Shown here: in pieces, positions 41,104-51,600 of the stretch
Layout: the number at the start of each line of letters is the position of its first letter
How positions within the stretch are numbered: position 1 is the stretch's first letter
Assembly: GCF_018448885.1 (NCBI RefSeq)
Contig: NZ_RCWB01000011.1
Location: forward strand, 62,001 to 126,000
Length of the DNA: 64,000 nt
Direction of reading: 5' to 3'
Origin: Photorhabdus caribbeanensis
Lineage (GTDB): Bacteria > Pseudomonadota > Gammaproteobacteria > Enterobacterales > Enterobacteriaceae
Translations under genes and position numbers: made by a program
The notes under the pieces: model-generated
Seen by the model: the letters and a program-made list of their open reading frames with translations, nothing else
The model's database searches: none
Told to the model about the DNA's origin: nothing

Positions 41104-41592
41104 TCAATGAGGCTTATGTTCGTCATCATCGGGTTTACTATCTTTCAACGTACGGGAGGGGTCATCCTGTTTACGCTCATATTCACCCTCGAAAGTATTA
41201 CTATCCCGTCTAAACCCACCGCTATTTTGAGGACGATAGAAATTGATATGCGGCATCAGTTTCATCACTAATGTTTTTTGAACCACTGGCAGTAACAACA
41301 GCAATCCAAGGAAATCCGTAAAAAAGCCGGGAACGAGCAACAGGAAACCCGCCAGCAAAAGAGAGACGCTTTTTATCATTTCTGCCGCCGGGCTCTCACC
41401 ATTAACCAGCTTCTGCTGGATCTGGAGAAAATTCTTTATGCCCTGACTGCGAACCAAAGAGATACCGACACAAGAAGTAAACAGCACCAGTAACAGAGTT
41501 AACAGCACACCTAGTTCGGAGGCAACACGCACAAATAAGGTTGACTCTATGTAGACAAGCAAAAATATCAGGATAAATGGCAACCAACGCAC
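41104..41592 (-). CDS. fxsA: FxsA inner-membrane protein
   Basis: FxsA is a small inner-membrane protein; in E. coli its overproduction relieves exclusion of phage T7 by the F plasmid. The 162-residue protein has several membrane segments (WLPFILIFLLVYIESTLFV, LLTLLLVLFTSCVGISLV, FTDFLGLLLLLPVVQ) and a hydrophilic, charged tail. The start is GTG 41592, six bases after a perfect AAGGAG; an apparent TTG start at 41607 contains that ribosome-binding site. It lies upstream of groSL, same strand. Confidence 0.92.
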   Translation of the reverse strand: MRWLPFILIFLLVYIESTLFVRVASELGVLLTLLLVLFTSCVGISLVRSQGIKNFLQIQQKLVNGESPAAEMIKSVSLLLAGFLLLVPGFFTDFLGLLLLLPVVQKTLVMKLMPHINFYRPQNSGGFRRDSNTFEGEYERKQDDPSRTLKDSKPDDDEHKPH

Positions 41593-41607
41593 TTGGTGCT
41601 CCTTCAA

Positions 41608-41760
41608 TTGATTTGGATGAACGGGTTGTATCCTGAATAAATCATATCAACAAAATCCAAGGGACAACCAAATTAATGTTTTTTAGTTTATTAAAGATAT
41701 AATTGGGGTCACAGTTATCGTTTTCAATCCTCTGTAAATTTTGCTAATCAGACATGCAAT
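41608..41760. other. fxsA/aspA divergent control region, left part
   Basis: The 376-bp gap between divergent fxsA and aspA holds a perfect CRP site (41761-41776, separate entry) and AT-rich promoter-like DNA. No small gene is seen. Confidence 0.5.
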
Positions 41761-41776
41761 TGTGATAAATATCACA
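41761..41776. promoter_or_regulatory. CRP site upstream of aspA
   Basis: TGTGA-TAAATA-TCACA is a perfect CRP consensus, 193 bp upstream of the aspA ATG. CRP control of aspA is established in E. coli. Confidence 0.85.
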
Positions 41777-41968
41777 TATATCAAATCAAACTAAACAAAT
41801 ACCACTATAAAGTGATCCAGATTCAATGCATTTATTGCTAACCAGCATATGATCACGCCGGCAATCCGGTGATAAAAAGTTCATATCATATCTATTGCTG
41901 TTGGCAACATAATGATTTAATAAACGCATAATTAGACAGTAAAAACGTCATCTAATAAGAAGGTTCTC

Positions 41969-43393
41969 ATGTCAAACAACATTCGTATCGAAGAAGACCT
42001 GTTAGGTAAACGAGAAGTCCCTGCTGAAGCCTATTATGGTATTCACACCTTACGTGCGATTGAAAACTTCCATATCAGTAACAACACCATTAATGATGTA
42101 CCCGAATTTATCCGTGGCATGGTGATGGTAAAAAAAGCCGCAGCCTTAGCTAACAAAGAACTGCAAACTATTCCTAAAAAAATTGCAGACATCATCATCA
42201 AAGCATGTGACGAAGTGCTCTATACCGGCAAATGCATGGATCAATTTCCGGTCGATGTGTTTCAGGGCGGCGCCGGTACTTCACTCAACATGAATACCAA
42301 TGAAGTTCTGGCAAACATTGGTCTGGAACTGTTAGGCCATAAGAAAGGCGAATATGAGTACCTGAATCCCAATGACCATTTGAACAAAAGCCAGTCAACT
42401 AACGATGCCTACCCCACCGGTTTCCGTATTGCAGTTTATAACTCCATCCTGAAACTGATCGAGTCTATTGAACTGTTAATTGCAGGCTTCGATAAAAAAA
42501 CCAAAGAATTCAGCGACATTCTAAAAATGGGTCGTACCCAGTTACAAGATGCTGTTCCTATGACACTGGGGCAGGAATTCAACGCATTCTCTATCCTATT
42601 GAAAGAGGAAGTTAAAAACCTAAACCGAACCTCTGAACTACTGCTGGAAGTTAACCTTGGTGCTACCGCTATCGGTACCGGCTTGAATACAGCACCAGGT
42701 TATCAGAAATTGGCAGTTGAAAAACTGGCTGAAGTTTCAGGTCTACCTTGTATACCAGCCGAAGACCTGATTGAAGCAACCTCTGACTGTGGAGCTTATG
42801 TTATGGTCCACGGTGCTCTGAAGCGCCTGGCTGTCAAACTGTCTAAGATCTGTAATGACTTGCGTTTGCTTTCTTCTGGCCCTCGTGCTGGCCTGAATGA
42901 AATCAACCTACCAGAATTACAGGCAGGCTCTTCTATTATGCCGGCAAAAGTGAACCCGGTTATTCCAGAAGTTGTAAATCAGGTTTGCTTCAAAGTTATT
43001 GGTAACGATATTTGTGTTACTATGGCATCCGAAGCAGGCCAGTTACAGCTCAATGTAATGGAACCTGCTATCGGTCAGGCTATGTTTGAATCTATCTCCC
43101 TGCTAAGCAACGCTTGCTGCAACCTGGTAGAAAAATGCATTAATGGCATCACAGCTAACAAAGAAGTTTGCGAAAGCTTCGTATTCAACTCGATCGGTAT
43201 TGTCACCTATCTGAACCCATTCATAGGTCATCACAATGGTGATATCGTTGGTAAGATTTGTGCCGAAACGGGTAAGAGTGTTCGTGAAGTCGTGCTGGAA
43301 CGAGGCTTACTGACCGAATCTCAATTGGATGACATTTTCTCTGTAGAGAACCTAAAATGCCCATCTTATAAGGCAAAACGTTTTGACGATTAA
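41969..43393 (+). CDS. aspA: Aspartate ammonia-lyase AspA
   Basis: AspA reversibly deaminates L-aspartate to fumarate, supplying fumarate to the frd system during anaerobic growth. The 474-residue protein belongs to the fumarase/aspartase superfamily: [30 protein letters not shown] and the signature [15 protein letters not shown] with the catalytic serine. It is followed by a terminator and then dcuA. Confidence 0.97.
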   Translation: MSNNIRIEEDLLGKREVPAEAYYGIHTLRAIENFHISNNTINDVPEFIRGMVMVKKAAALANKELQTIPKKIADIIIKACDEVLYTGKCMDQFPVDVFQGGAGTSLNMNTNEVLANIGLELLGHKKGEYEYLNPNDHLNKSQSTNDAYPTGFRIAVYNSILKLIESIELLIAGFDKKTKEFSDILKMGRTQLQDAVPMTLGQEFNAFSILLKEEVKNLNRTSELLLEVNLGATAIGTGLNTAPGYQKLAVEKLAEVSGLPCIPAEDLIEATSDCGAYVMVHGALKRLAVKLSKICNDLRLLSSGPRAGLNEINLPELQAGSSIMPAKVNPVIPEVVNQVCFKVIGNDICVTMASEAGQLQLNVMEPAIGQAMFESISLLSNACCNLVEKCINGITANKEVCESFVFNSIGIVTYLNPFIGHHNGDIVGKICAETGKSVREVVLERGLLTESQLDDIFSVENLKCPSYKAKRFDD

Positions 43394-43429
43394 GTTATTG
43401 AATATAATAAAAAATAGCTCTTAGCAATA

Positions 43430-43464
43430 AGGCACGCAACTCCAACTGGATAGCGTGCCTTTTT
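43430..43464 (+). terminator. Rho-independent terminator after aspA
   Basis: AGGCACGC pairs with GCGTGCCT and is followed by TTTT, 36 bp after the aspA stop. It may allow partial read-through to dcuA. Confidence 0.88.
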
Positions 43465-43533
43465 ACTTCCCTACATGCACAAAGTATTAACCTAAAATTT
43501 TCAAATTTTTAATTATTTCAAGGAGTCACTATT

Positions 43534-44835
43534 ATGTTAGCCGTAGAATTGATCATCGTTCTGCTGGCCATCTTCCTGGGTGCAAGATTAGGGGGAATTG
43601 GCATTGGATTTGCCGGTGGTCTTGGCGTTCTAGTGCTGGCTGTAATTGGCGTTAAACCAGGGCATATTCCATTCGATGTTATTTCTATCATTATGGCAGT
43701 TATCGCCGCTATCTCTGCAATGCAGGTTGCCGGTGGTCTGGATTATTTGGTTCAGCAAACTGAAAAACTGCTGCGTAAAAATCCAAAATACATCACGATA
43801 CTCGCACCTATTGTTACCTATTTCCTGACACTATTTGCAGGTACAGGTAACATCTCTCTGTCAGCCCTGCCTGTTATTACTGAAGTTGCGAAAGAGCAAG
43901 GCATTAAGCCATGCCGTCCACTTTCCACAGCGGTTGTAGCGGCCCAAATTGGCATCACCGCCTCACCCATTTCTGCGGCGGTCGTTTATATGTCTTCTCT
44001 GATGGAAGGCCACGGCGTCAGCTATATCCATCTGTTAATGGTGCTACTACCATCCACTTTCGCCGCTATCGTTCTGATGTCTGTCATCATCTCCTGGGCA
44101 TTCAATTCCAAGTTATCTGATGATCCCGTTTACTTAAAACGTCTGGAAGACAACCTGGTAACTCTGCGTGGCAGCAAACAAATTGAAGTTAAACCAAAGG
44201 CTAAAGCTTCCGTTCTGTTATTCCTGTCAGGAGTTATCGGTGTTGTTATTTACGCTATCGTCAATAGCCCAAGCATCGGTCTGGTTGAAGAACCCCTGAT
44301 GAACACCACTCACGCCATTCTGATCATTATGTTGAGTATCGCAACTATCACGACGACGTTCTGTTCAGTTGATACTGACGCTATTCTGAACTCCAGTACC
44401 TTTAAAGCGGGTATGAGCGCATGTATCTGTATTCTAGGTGTTGCATGGCTAGGCGATACTTTTGTACAGGCGAACATGGATTGGATTAAAGGCACTGCCG
44501 GAGACTTAATTCACTCTCAACCTTGGTTGCTAGCGATTATTTTCTTCTTCTGTTCCGCCCTACTTTATTCTCAGGCGGCAACTGCAAAAGCATTGATGCC
44601 GATGGCTTTGGCTCTGAACGTCACACCATTGACAGCCATCGCCTCTTTCTCCGCGGTTTCTGGGTTGTTTATTCTGCCTACTTATCCGACCTTAGTTGCC
44701 GCAGTTCAGATGGATGACACCGGTACTACCCGTATCGGCCGTTTTGTATTTAATCATCCATTCTTTATCCCTGGCACCATTGGAGTTGCTCTAGCTGTTG
44801 CCTTCGGTTTCCTATTCGGCAGTATGATCTTCTAA
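43534..44835 (+). CDS. dcuA: C4-dicarboxylate antiporter DcuA
   Basis: DcuA exchanges aspartate, fumarate and succinate across the inner membrane, linking AspA and fumarate reductase. The 433-residue protein has about ten to twelve membrane spans, with the conserved LLAIFLGARLGGIGIGFAGG N-terminus and TGNISLSALPVI. It is preceded by AAGGAG. The aspA-dcuA order is as in E. coli. Confidence 0.97.
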   Translation: MLAVELIIVLLAIFLGARLGGIGIGFAGGLGVLVLAVIGVKPGHIPFDVISIIMAVIAAISAMQVAGGLDYLVQQTEKLLRKNPKYITILAPIVTYFLTLFAGTGNISLSALPVITEVAKEQGIKPCRPLSTAVVAAQIGITASPISAAVVYMSSLMEGHGVSYIHLLMVLLPSTFAAIVLMSVIISWAFNSKLSDDPVYLKRLEDNLVTLRGSKQIEVKPKAKASVLLFLSGVIGVVIYAIVNSPSIGLVEEPLMNTTHAILIIMLSIATITTTFCSVDTDAILNSSTFKAGMSACICILGVAWLGDTFVQANMDWIKGTAGDLIHSQPWLLAIIFFFCSALLYSQAATAKALMPMALALNVTPLTAIASFSAVSGLFILPTYPTLVAAVQMDDTGTTRIGRFVFNHPFFIPGTIGVALAVAFGFLFGSMIF

Positions 44836-44861
44836 TTCCGGCTGCCAATAACCACTTAATC

Positions 44862-44882
44862 CAGGGGCGTATATCGCCCCTG
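44862..44882. terminator. Hairpin after dcuA
   Basis: CAGGGGCG pairs perfectly with CGCCCCTG across 5 bases, 27 bp after the dcuA stop. No T run follows, so it is a likely but not certain terminator. Confidence 0.65.
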
Positions 44883-45019
44883 ACTCCCCTCTCCTAAACA
44901 ATATATTTTCTCTGAAAACCTTCGATAACTGTTTTAATATTAATCAGAACACTTTCTGGTCTGACAGCCTTCGGTTATAGTGCTGAATCTATTTCATTTA
45001 ATTAGCGATCATTATCTTT

Positions 45020-46747
45020 ATGATTAAACGTACTCTGATGCTATTTTTGCTGCTTTGCAGCACTCTCTTTACCCCAATAGCAGCGAACGCGCTGTTTGAA
45101 CAACCGGGGCAAAATCCATATTTGCCAGTAGATCAGGCATTCATGTTTGATTTTCAGCAAAAAGGCGACAAATTGACGTTAGACTGGCAGATCAAACCGG
45201 GTTATTACCTTTATCGCAAACAACTTCATATTGAGCCGCAACAGGCCACACTGGGTAAAATCACGTTGCCACAAGGTACAGCTCATCGAGATGAGTTCTT
45301 TGGTGAAACTGAAGTTTATTTCCAACAACTCATAGTCAATGTTCCTGTTACAGAGGCGAACAACAATTCCAATATCGTTGTCACTTATCAAGGCTGTGCC
45401 GCCGCAGGATATTGCTATCCACCTGAAACCCGCCTTGTTCCATTGAGTGCAGTTATCCCAGCAAAAACAACTGACGCAACACCGACTGAACCTGTTCAGA
45501 AAACACCAGAAAGCACATCCAATGATCAACAACATTTACCCTTCTCACCACTCTGGGCAATTCTGATTGGCATCGGTATCGCCTTCACACCTTGTGTACT
45601 ACCGATGTACCCATTGATTTCCAGCATTATTCTTGGCAGCCAACGCCCTAAGAACCTAAAACAGATATTTTGGTTAGCGCTAAGCTATGTTCAAGGCATG
45701 GCAATCACCTACACACTACTTGGATTGATTGTAGCGGCTGCGGGCCTACAATTTCAGGCCGCACTGCAACATCCATATGTGCTGATTGGCATATCAATAT
45801 TGTTTATTCTGCTGTCACTGTCGATGTTCGGCCTTTATTCTCTGCAACTGCCTTCCACTGTTCAGACGCGCTTAGTCAACTGGAGTAACCAGCAAAAAAG
45901 CGGTTCGCTTTTCGGTGTATTCGCTATGGGTGCGTTAGCGGGATTAATTTGTTCCCCTTGTACTACCGCGCCTTTAAGCGCTATTTTGCTCTACATTGCT
46001 CAAAGTGGTAATACCGTGGCAGGTGGCCTAACCCTTTATCTTTACGCTTTGGGAATGGGGTTGCCGCTCATTGCCGTCACCCTATTTGGTCATAAACTCC
46101 TGCCACGCAGTGGGCCTTGGATGCAGTATGTTAAAGAAGCGTTTGGCTTCATTATCCTCGCGTTACCCGTTTTCCTGCTGGAAAGAGTTATCGGTGATAG
46201 CTGGGGAATACGATTATGGAGCCTGCTGGCCGTCAGTTTCCTAGGATGGGGATTTGCTCTGACGATTAGAAGCCAAAACGGTTGGGTACGAGTCTTACAA
46301 CTGATATTGTTAATTCTGATGCTGATAGCTACCCGTCCGTTACAGGATTGGTTTTGGGGTACAACAGTTACCCAACAGTCGCAACACAGCCTCAACTTCC
46401 GCCAGATAAATAACTGGCAGGAATTAGAACAAATAATGACACAAAACAGCCATAAAACCATTATGCTTGATTTCTATGCTGACTGGTGTACCGCTTGTAA
46501 AGAATTTGAAAAATACACTTTCAGCGATCCACAAGTTCAGTCACAACTGCGGGATACCTTACTGTTACAGGCCAATGTCACCAATAACAGCCCGCAACAG
46601 AAACAGCTGTTAGAAAAACTGAACGTTCGGGGATTACCGACTATTCTGTTTTTTGATTCTCAGGGAAAAGAGATCCCCGATTCACGGATAAATGGTTTTA
46701 TGGATGCAACCCGCTTTAACGAGCATTTGCAACATCTGCCAAAATGA
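45020..46747 (+). CDS. dsbD: Thiol:disulfide interchange protein DsbD
   Basis: DsbD moves electrons from cytoplasmic thioredoxin to periplasmic DsbC and DsbG. The 575-residue protein has a signal peptide ([18 protein letters not shown]). The periplasmic alpha domain has the redox pair in [12 protein letters not shown]. Eight membrane spans carry the transmembrane cysteines CVLPMYPL and [12 protein letters not shown]-terminal thioredoxin-like domain ends it with the motif DWCTACKEF. yjdC starts at its stop codon, as in E. coli. Confidence 0.96.
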   Translation: MIKRTLMLFLLLCSTLFTPIAANALFEQPGQNPYLPVDQAFMFDFQQKGDKLTLDWQIKPGYYLYRKQLHIEPQQATLGKITLPQGTAHRDEFFGETEVYFQQLIVNVPVTEANNNSNIVVTYQGCAAAGYCYPPETRLVPLSAVIPAKTTDATPTEPVQKTPESTSNDQQHLPFSPLWAILIGIGIAFTPCVLPMYPLISSIILGSQRPKNLKQIFWLALSYVQGMAITYTLLGLIVAAAGLQFQAALQHPYVLIGISILFILLSLSMFGLYSLQLPSTVQTRLVNWSNQQKSGSLFGVFAMGALAGLICSPCTTAPLSAILLYIAQSGNTVAGGLTLYLYALGMGLPLIAVTLFGHKLLPRSGPWMQYVKEAFGFIILALPVFLLERVIGDSWGIRLWSLLAVSFLGWGFALTIRSQNGWVRVLQLILLILMLIATRPLQDWFWGTTVTQQSQHSLNFRQINNWQELEQIMTQNSHKTIMLDFYADWCTACKEFEKYTFSDPQVQSQLRDTLLLQANVTNNSPQQKQLLEKLNVRGLPTILFFDSQGKEIPDSRINGFMDATRFNEHLQHLPK

Positions 46748-46764
46748 TTCAGAAGGAAAACACC

Positions 46765-47337
46765 GTGCAACGAGAACAAGTTCTTAGCCATGCCTTAAAC
46801 TTACTGGAACAACATGGCTTATCCATCACAACTGAGATACTTTTTGGCTCGCTTAACATGGATATCGAATATCTCAAACAATTCTGGCCTGATCGGGAAG
46901 CACTGCTTTATGACTGTCTACGTTATCACGGCCAACAGATTGAAGTCTGGCAGCGACAAACATTACTGGATGAAAATCTGACACCCGAACAGAAGCTACT
47001 CGCTCGTTATGCAGCCCTTGATGAAAAAGTAAAAGGGAAACGCTACCCAGGTTGCCTATTTATCGCGGCCTGTAGCGAATTTCCTGAATCTGACCACCCT
47101 ATTCATCAATTAGCTGAATTACAAAAACAGAGTTCTTCCCGTTACACCACCGAGCTACTACATCAACTAGATATTGAAGATTGCGAACTCGTTGCTAAAC
47201 AGATGGAACTGATTCTGGAAGGTTGCCTGAGTAAGCTACTGGTCAAACGGGATATTGCTGACATCGCTACGGCAAAACTGCTGGCAGAAGATGTTTTAGC
47301 TATTGCCTTATGTCGCAAAAATGGCGCATTAAGTTAA
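46765..47337 (+). CDS. yjdC: TetR-family regulator YjdC
   Basis: This protein of 190 residues is orthologous to E. coli YjdC: QREQVLSHALNLLEQHGL at the N-terminus, FWPDREALLYDCLRYHGQQI in and after the DNA-binding region, and the conserved RYPGCLFIAACSEFP and KQMELILEGCLSKLLV of the ligand domain. GTG 46765 is preferred: AAGGA lies seven bases upstream and the result aligns with E. coli. An ATG at 46744 overlaps the dsbD stop but has no ribosome-binding site. Regulated genes unknown. Confidence 0.88.
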   Translation: MQREQVLSHALNLLEQHGLSITTEILFGSLNMDIEYLKQFWPDREALLYDCLRYHGQQIEVWQRQTLLDENLTPEQKLLARYAALDEKVKGKRYPGCLFIAACSEFPESDHPIHQLAELQKQSSSRYTTELLHQLDIEDCELVAKQMELILEGCLSKLLVKRDIADIATAKLLAEDVLAIALCRKNGALS

Positions 47338-47465
47338 CAAAAATCAGCCTAAGATGAACAACCACACAAATTCCGGGCAAAAAGAAAGCAAACAATCAAC
47401 TTTTATCATTTTTTATCAGAAAGGCATTGACGACTTAGGCTGAATACGGTTTAATGCGCCCCGTT

Positions 47466-47541
47466 GCCCGGATAGCTCAGTCGGTAGAGCAGAGGATTGA
47501 AAATCCTCGTGTCGGTGGTTCGATTCCGCCTCCGGGCACCA
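47466..47541 (+). tRNA. pheU: tRNA-Phe (GAA)
   Basis: A complete 76-nt tRNA with encoded CCA. The acceptor stem GCCCGGA / TCCGGGC, D-arm AGCTCAGTCGGTAGAGC, anticodon loop with GAA at 47499-47501, and the T-arm GGTTCGATTCC are all intact. Located after yjdC as E. coli pheU. It is the integration site of the island that follows. Confidence 0.98.
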
Positions 47542-47704
47542 AAGTTTAGTTTCATGGCGCTCCTATACGTCCTGAAACGTTAAAAAATCAGTAAGTTGCA
47601 AAGAGCCTGGAGCATCATATAGATACTTCCAGGGTTTTTGACATTCAGAGTTTTTGGGGCTTAATTGGGGGCCTGTTGGTTCGATAAACTCTGGAGCCCC
47701 CGCC

Positions 47705-48124
47705 ATGCGACTCACCGATACCGCCATCCGTAACGCCAAGCCGCTCGATAAACCCTACAAACTCAGCGATGCGCAGGGTCTGTACCTGCTGATTAAACCC
47801 AACGGTTCTAAACTCTGGCAACTCAAGTACCGCTTTGGCGGCAAGGAGAAGAAGCTGGCGTTTGGCGCTTACCCGACCGTTACGCTGGCGAATGCGCGTA
47901 AGCTGCGTGAAGAAGCTCGCGCCGTACTCAGCGCGGGCGACAATCCGGGGGTGAAAAAGTAGCAGGAGAAGCAGGCGAAGAAAAGCGGTAATACCTTTGA
48001 AGAGGTCGCCCGTAAGTGGCTGGCGGGAAATATCCGCTGGACGGAGCATCACACGGCGAAGATCCTGCGCTCGCTGGAGCAGCGTCAAACAGGCATTGAT
48101 CCTGCCGCAGAGCGCCATTTTTAA
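47705..48124 (+). pseudogene. int: P4-type integrase relic at tRNA-Phe
   Basis: The frame begins MRLTDTAIRNAKPLDKPYKL, the N-terminal DUF4102 arm-binding domain of P4-family tyrosine integrases, with LYLLIKPNGSKLWQLKYRFGG and FGAYPTVTLANARKLREEA. A TAG stop at 47960-47962 interrupts it. The same frame continues (EKQAKKSGNTFEEVARKWL...WTEHHTAKILRSLEQ) until about 48095 and is then replaced by unrelated DNA. The catalytic domain is missing, so the island is no longer self-mobile. Confidence 0.9.
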
Positions 48125-48439
48125 CGCTATATCTTTACTTTCAATCAGGGTTTCGGCGAAGTTTTCGCAGTGATCGGCAAGGACGGTGAAGTCCGTGGCG
48201 GCATTGAAGGGAATAGCAAGTAACGGGTGTGTTTGAGTAGGGATCGTAGCCATAGTGGCAGCCTCCAGTAAGTGATTAATTGAACCACCACCGAAGAGAC
48301 CAATTTTGCGGTGGTGGAACCGGACAGAGTTGGTCTTACCGGCCTTACTGGACACCGGCGCGTCTTGCGACGCCTCCGCCCGGCCCACCATTGAGATGTA
48401 GCCGGATGAACGACATAAAAAAGACGCAAAGCGCGTCAT
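48100..48439 (-). pseudogene. P4-phage Ash/Icd-like relic
   Basis: On the minus strand the frame contains GYISMVGRAEASQDAPVSSK and GLFGGGSINHLLEAATM, characteristic of Ash/Icd-like (host cell-division inhibitor) genes of P4-type satellite prophages. A second protein-like segment follows (PTQTHPLLAIPFNAATDFTV). It ends by running head-on into the integrase relic near 48100, which marks a deletion junction. The open frame continuing to 47645 is antisense to the integrase and not genuine. Confidence 0.6.
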
Positions 48440-48677
48440 ATGTCGCCAGTAAGGAATATCTTCAGGAGACCAATCCCGGCACCTGAATTTGCACCGCGAT
48501 TAGCAGTTAACAGCAAGTGAGGTTATGAAAGGCTTATCGCAAAAATAACTCTCTCTTACCTGCAAAACTAATCATTCGTCTTTCGCATCAAACAAAAGAC
48601 TAAAGTTTCATTTTTTCCATTTTATTCAATGAATAATCGGGAATATAATCCAGAAAACACACTCTAAGGATCTCAAT
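48440..48677. other. Promoter region of the large two-gene operon
   Basis: About 240 bp between the satellite-phage relic and the first large gene. The right half (48540-48660) is AT-rich with promoter-like tracts; no gene is seen. Confidence 0.4.
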
Positions 48678-51600
48678 ATGAGGATCACCGCTACCCAAAT
48701 TGAACAGTGGGCGGACACAAGAGACGCTCAGGGAATGTTGCCCATTTTGATCCGGCGATTAATTAGCGCGACCACAACAATAACAGCATTGAGCATGCCC
48801 GGCGGTGATTCTGTTTCAAGCAGCGGCTGGGATGGTATTGTCCAGGCTGACAAAGGCAACATCTGGGTTCCTGATGGTGCCTCTTTCTGGGAAATGGGCT
48901 GTTCCTCCGACATCATTACTAAAGCCCGCTCAGATTTTCGGAAAAGAAATCAACAAATTTCACCACAGGAAGCAGCTCAAAGTCGCTTTGTTTTCGTATC
49001 ACCACGCCGGTGGTCCAAAAAAGATAGCTGGCTCAAAGAAGCACAGGCTGAAAACATCTGGTCCGGCGTTTATGCTCTTGATGCTGACGATCTGGAGGCG
49101 TGGCTGGAAAACACTCCGGCTGTAGCTCTCTGGTTCAGTGAAATAACAGGCCATACTGGTGCAGGCATTGAATCCATTTCCCATTTCTGGGAACGATGGT
49201 GCAATCAGTCACAATTTCCGTTAACAAAAGACACCTTACTAGCTGGCAGGGAAGAGGAAAAAAACACACTGAACGACTTTCTATCAGATAAAAAAGAACA
49301 AATTATTATCCGGGCAGACAGTCAGGAAGAAGGTATCGCTTTTGCCTGTGCCAGCTTAATAGAGATGGGACATGAAAATATATCAGCCTGCATAACTACT
49401 GATGATGGATGGCACTTTATTGATAAAAATCCCTCAATTCAATTTTGTCTGGCGATGAACAGTGATATTTCCAGACAAAGCCGACACCAGCCTGAACGAA
49501 CTATTTTTATTCCCTTTTCCCTGGGCGATCACAATACTACGAGCAATAAGCGAAGTGATACCATTACATTGGAACGTCTTACTCGAAGCGATTTTGAAGA
49601 GAAGCTCATTGCTTTAGGAGAGGAGGAATCCGATGCAAGGCGGTTATCGCAAACAACCGGACGATCCTGGTCGGTTTATCGACGTCTTAGGGCCAAAAAC
49701 CCGGCAATATCATCTCCCGTATGGCTGACCACATCGCCAGCAAAAGCGCTAATCACGCTGACTCTGGTAGGATGCTGGAATACCAAAAAGGAAGGCGATA
49801 AATATTGCGTTGAAACTATTGCGCAAAAAGATTACGAAGAACTGGAACAGGAACTACGCGAAATATCTCTTCGGGATGACTCTCCGGTATTACAGATTGG
49901 TGATGTATGGAAAGCAAAATCTCCCATTGAGCTATTGTATCAACTAGCCCCTCGACTGACAGAAAGTCAGCTTGAACGTTTCTTCTTGGTTGTAAAACAA
50001 ACGCTACTTAAACCCGATCCTGCCCTGGAGCTTAAAAACGAAGATCGCTGGATGGCGGCTATCTATGGAAAAGTTCGTTCAGAATCAGATTTTATTCTGA
50101 AATCAATCGCTGACTCACTGGTAAAGCTCAGAATCTACGCTGAAAGCAGTGAAGGGATTAATTCAGATTTCATCATTGCCGCCATCGACAATCTGGTTAG
50201 AGATCTGTTGATGGATGCCGATGGTGAGAGATGGCTGTCATTAACAGACGTATTATGTCCGTTAGCTGAAGCATCACCAGAGGTGTTCTTAAAATCCATA
50301 GAAACAAGTTTGCAATCAACAGAGGTTTCCGTTACTCGTCTACTAACAGAAACGAGCGAAAGCACAGGCTTTGGTATGCGTTGTTGGCATGCTGACTTAT
50401 TGCATGCGCTGGAAATCCTAGCCTGGAATCCAAGGCGATTACTTAGAATCAGTCTTATTCTTGCAACGCTATCATCATTAAGAATTCAGGGAAACTGGAC
50501 CAATACACCGGAAAATACCCTAAAATCGTTGCTCAGACCCTACTGGCCACAAACAATGGCTACTGATGAACAAAGACTCGTCGTACTTGATATGCTTATC
50601 AAAAAGCACGATAGCATTGTCTGGCGTTTTCTCTATGAACAAACTGATCCTATGGGCGGTGTTTATATGGGAAATGCCAGACCAAAATGGCGGGATGATG
50701 ATGCTGGCAGTGCACAAATGAGAGGAACTTTTCTTTATGAATATTATTCTGCACTTAGTGAGCGAATTCTGGTTCTGGCAGAAAAAAATGTCGAAAGAAT
50801 AGCAGCGCTTATTAAGCGAATAGACCATTTTGAAGGAACCTACCAAGAAAGACTTATTGCATTAATTAAACGCGCAATTTCTTTTTCTGATGGAGACAAG
50901 GAGATCATCAGAGAAGCACTATATCACTATCTGAGTTGGCATAACTCGTATAACAAAGATGGAGATAAAAAAAGCAGAACTGTTGCAGAAGACCTCATGT
51001 CATTCGTCGGTTTATTAACACCTAAAGATATTATTCTTGATAAACGCCGACTTTTCACATCTCAATACCCTGCATTACCTGAAGGGAATGAAATAGATCG
51101 CATAATACATAGTGAAAAAATAATAAAAATGCGAACCAATGCAATAGAAGAGATATATTTCCACCAAGGATTGGATGGAATATCATCTTTACTTTCATTA
51201 GCACAATCACCGTCTGTAATAGGTGAGTCTCTGGCTACCTGTAACTTAAATTTGATAGATTCATTCACATGGATTATTGAAAAATTCAAAGGTAATGGTT
51301 TCCCATTTCATGATCAATTGATAAGTTCATTTTATGCCTGGCTGCCTGAAGAAAAGAAACTTATCCTGTTAAATTCTCAAGAATTTAAAAATGAGATGAA
51401 TAGTGATGACAAAATTGCCGCATTCCACTCAATACTCCCACCCAATATGGCTACATGGCACAACCTCTCAAGTTACTCTGAAAGCGCCCAAATGCTGTAC
51501 TGGAAGGGAATCAATTATCCACACATCTGGAGTGATAATGCTGATGAAATTGATTACTTCATCGGAAAAATGATGTTCGCTGACAGATATATATCAACAT

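Noticed and set aside
47645..48439. A single leftward 264-codon gene
   Set aside because: Its left half is antisense to the integrase relic; only the right half has Ash/Icd-like content, so the frame spans a deletion junction by chance.
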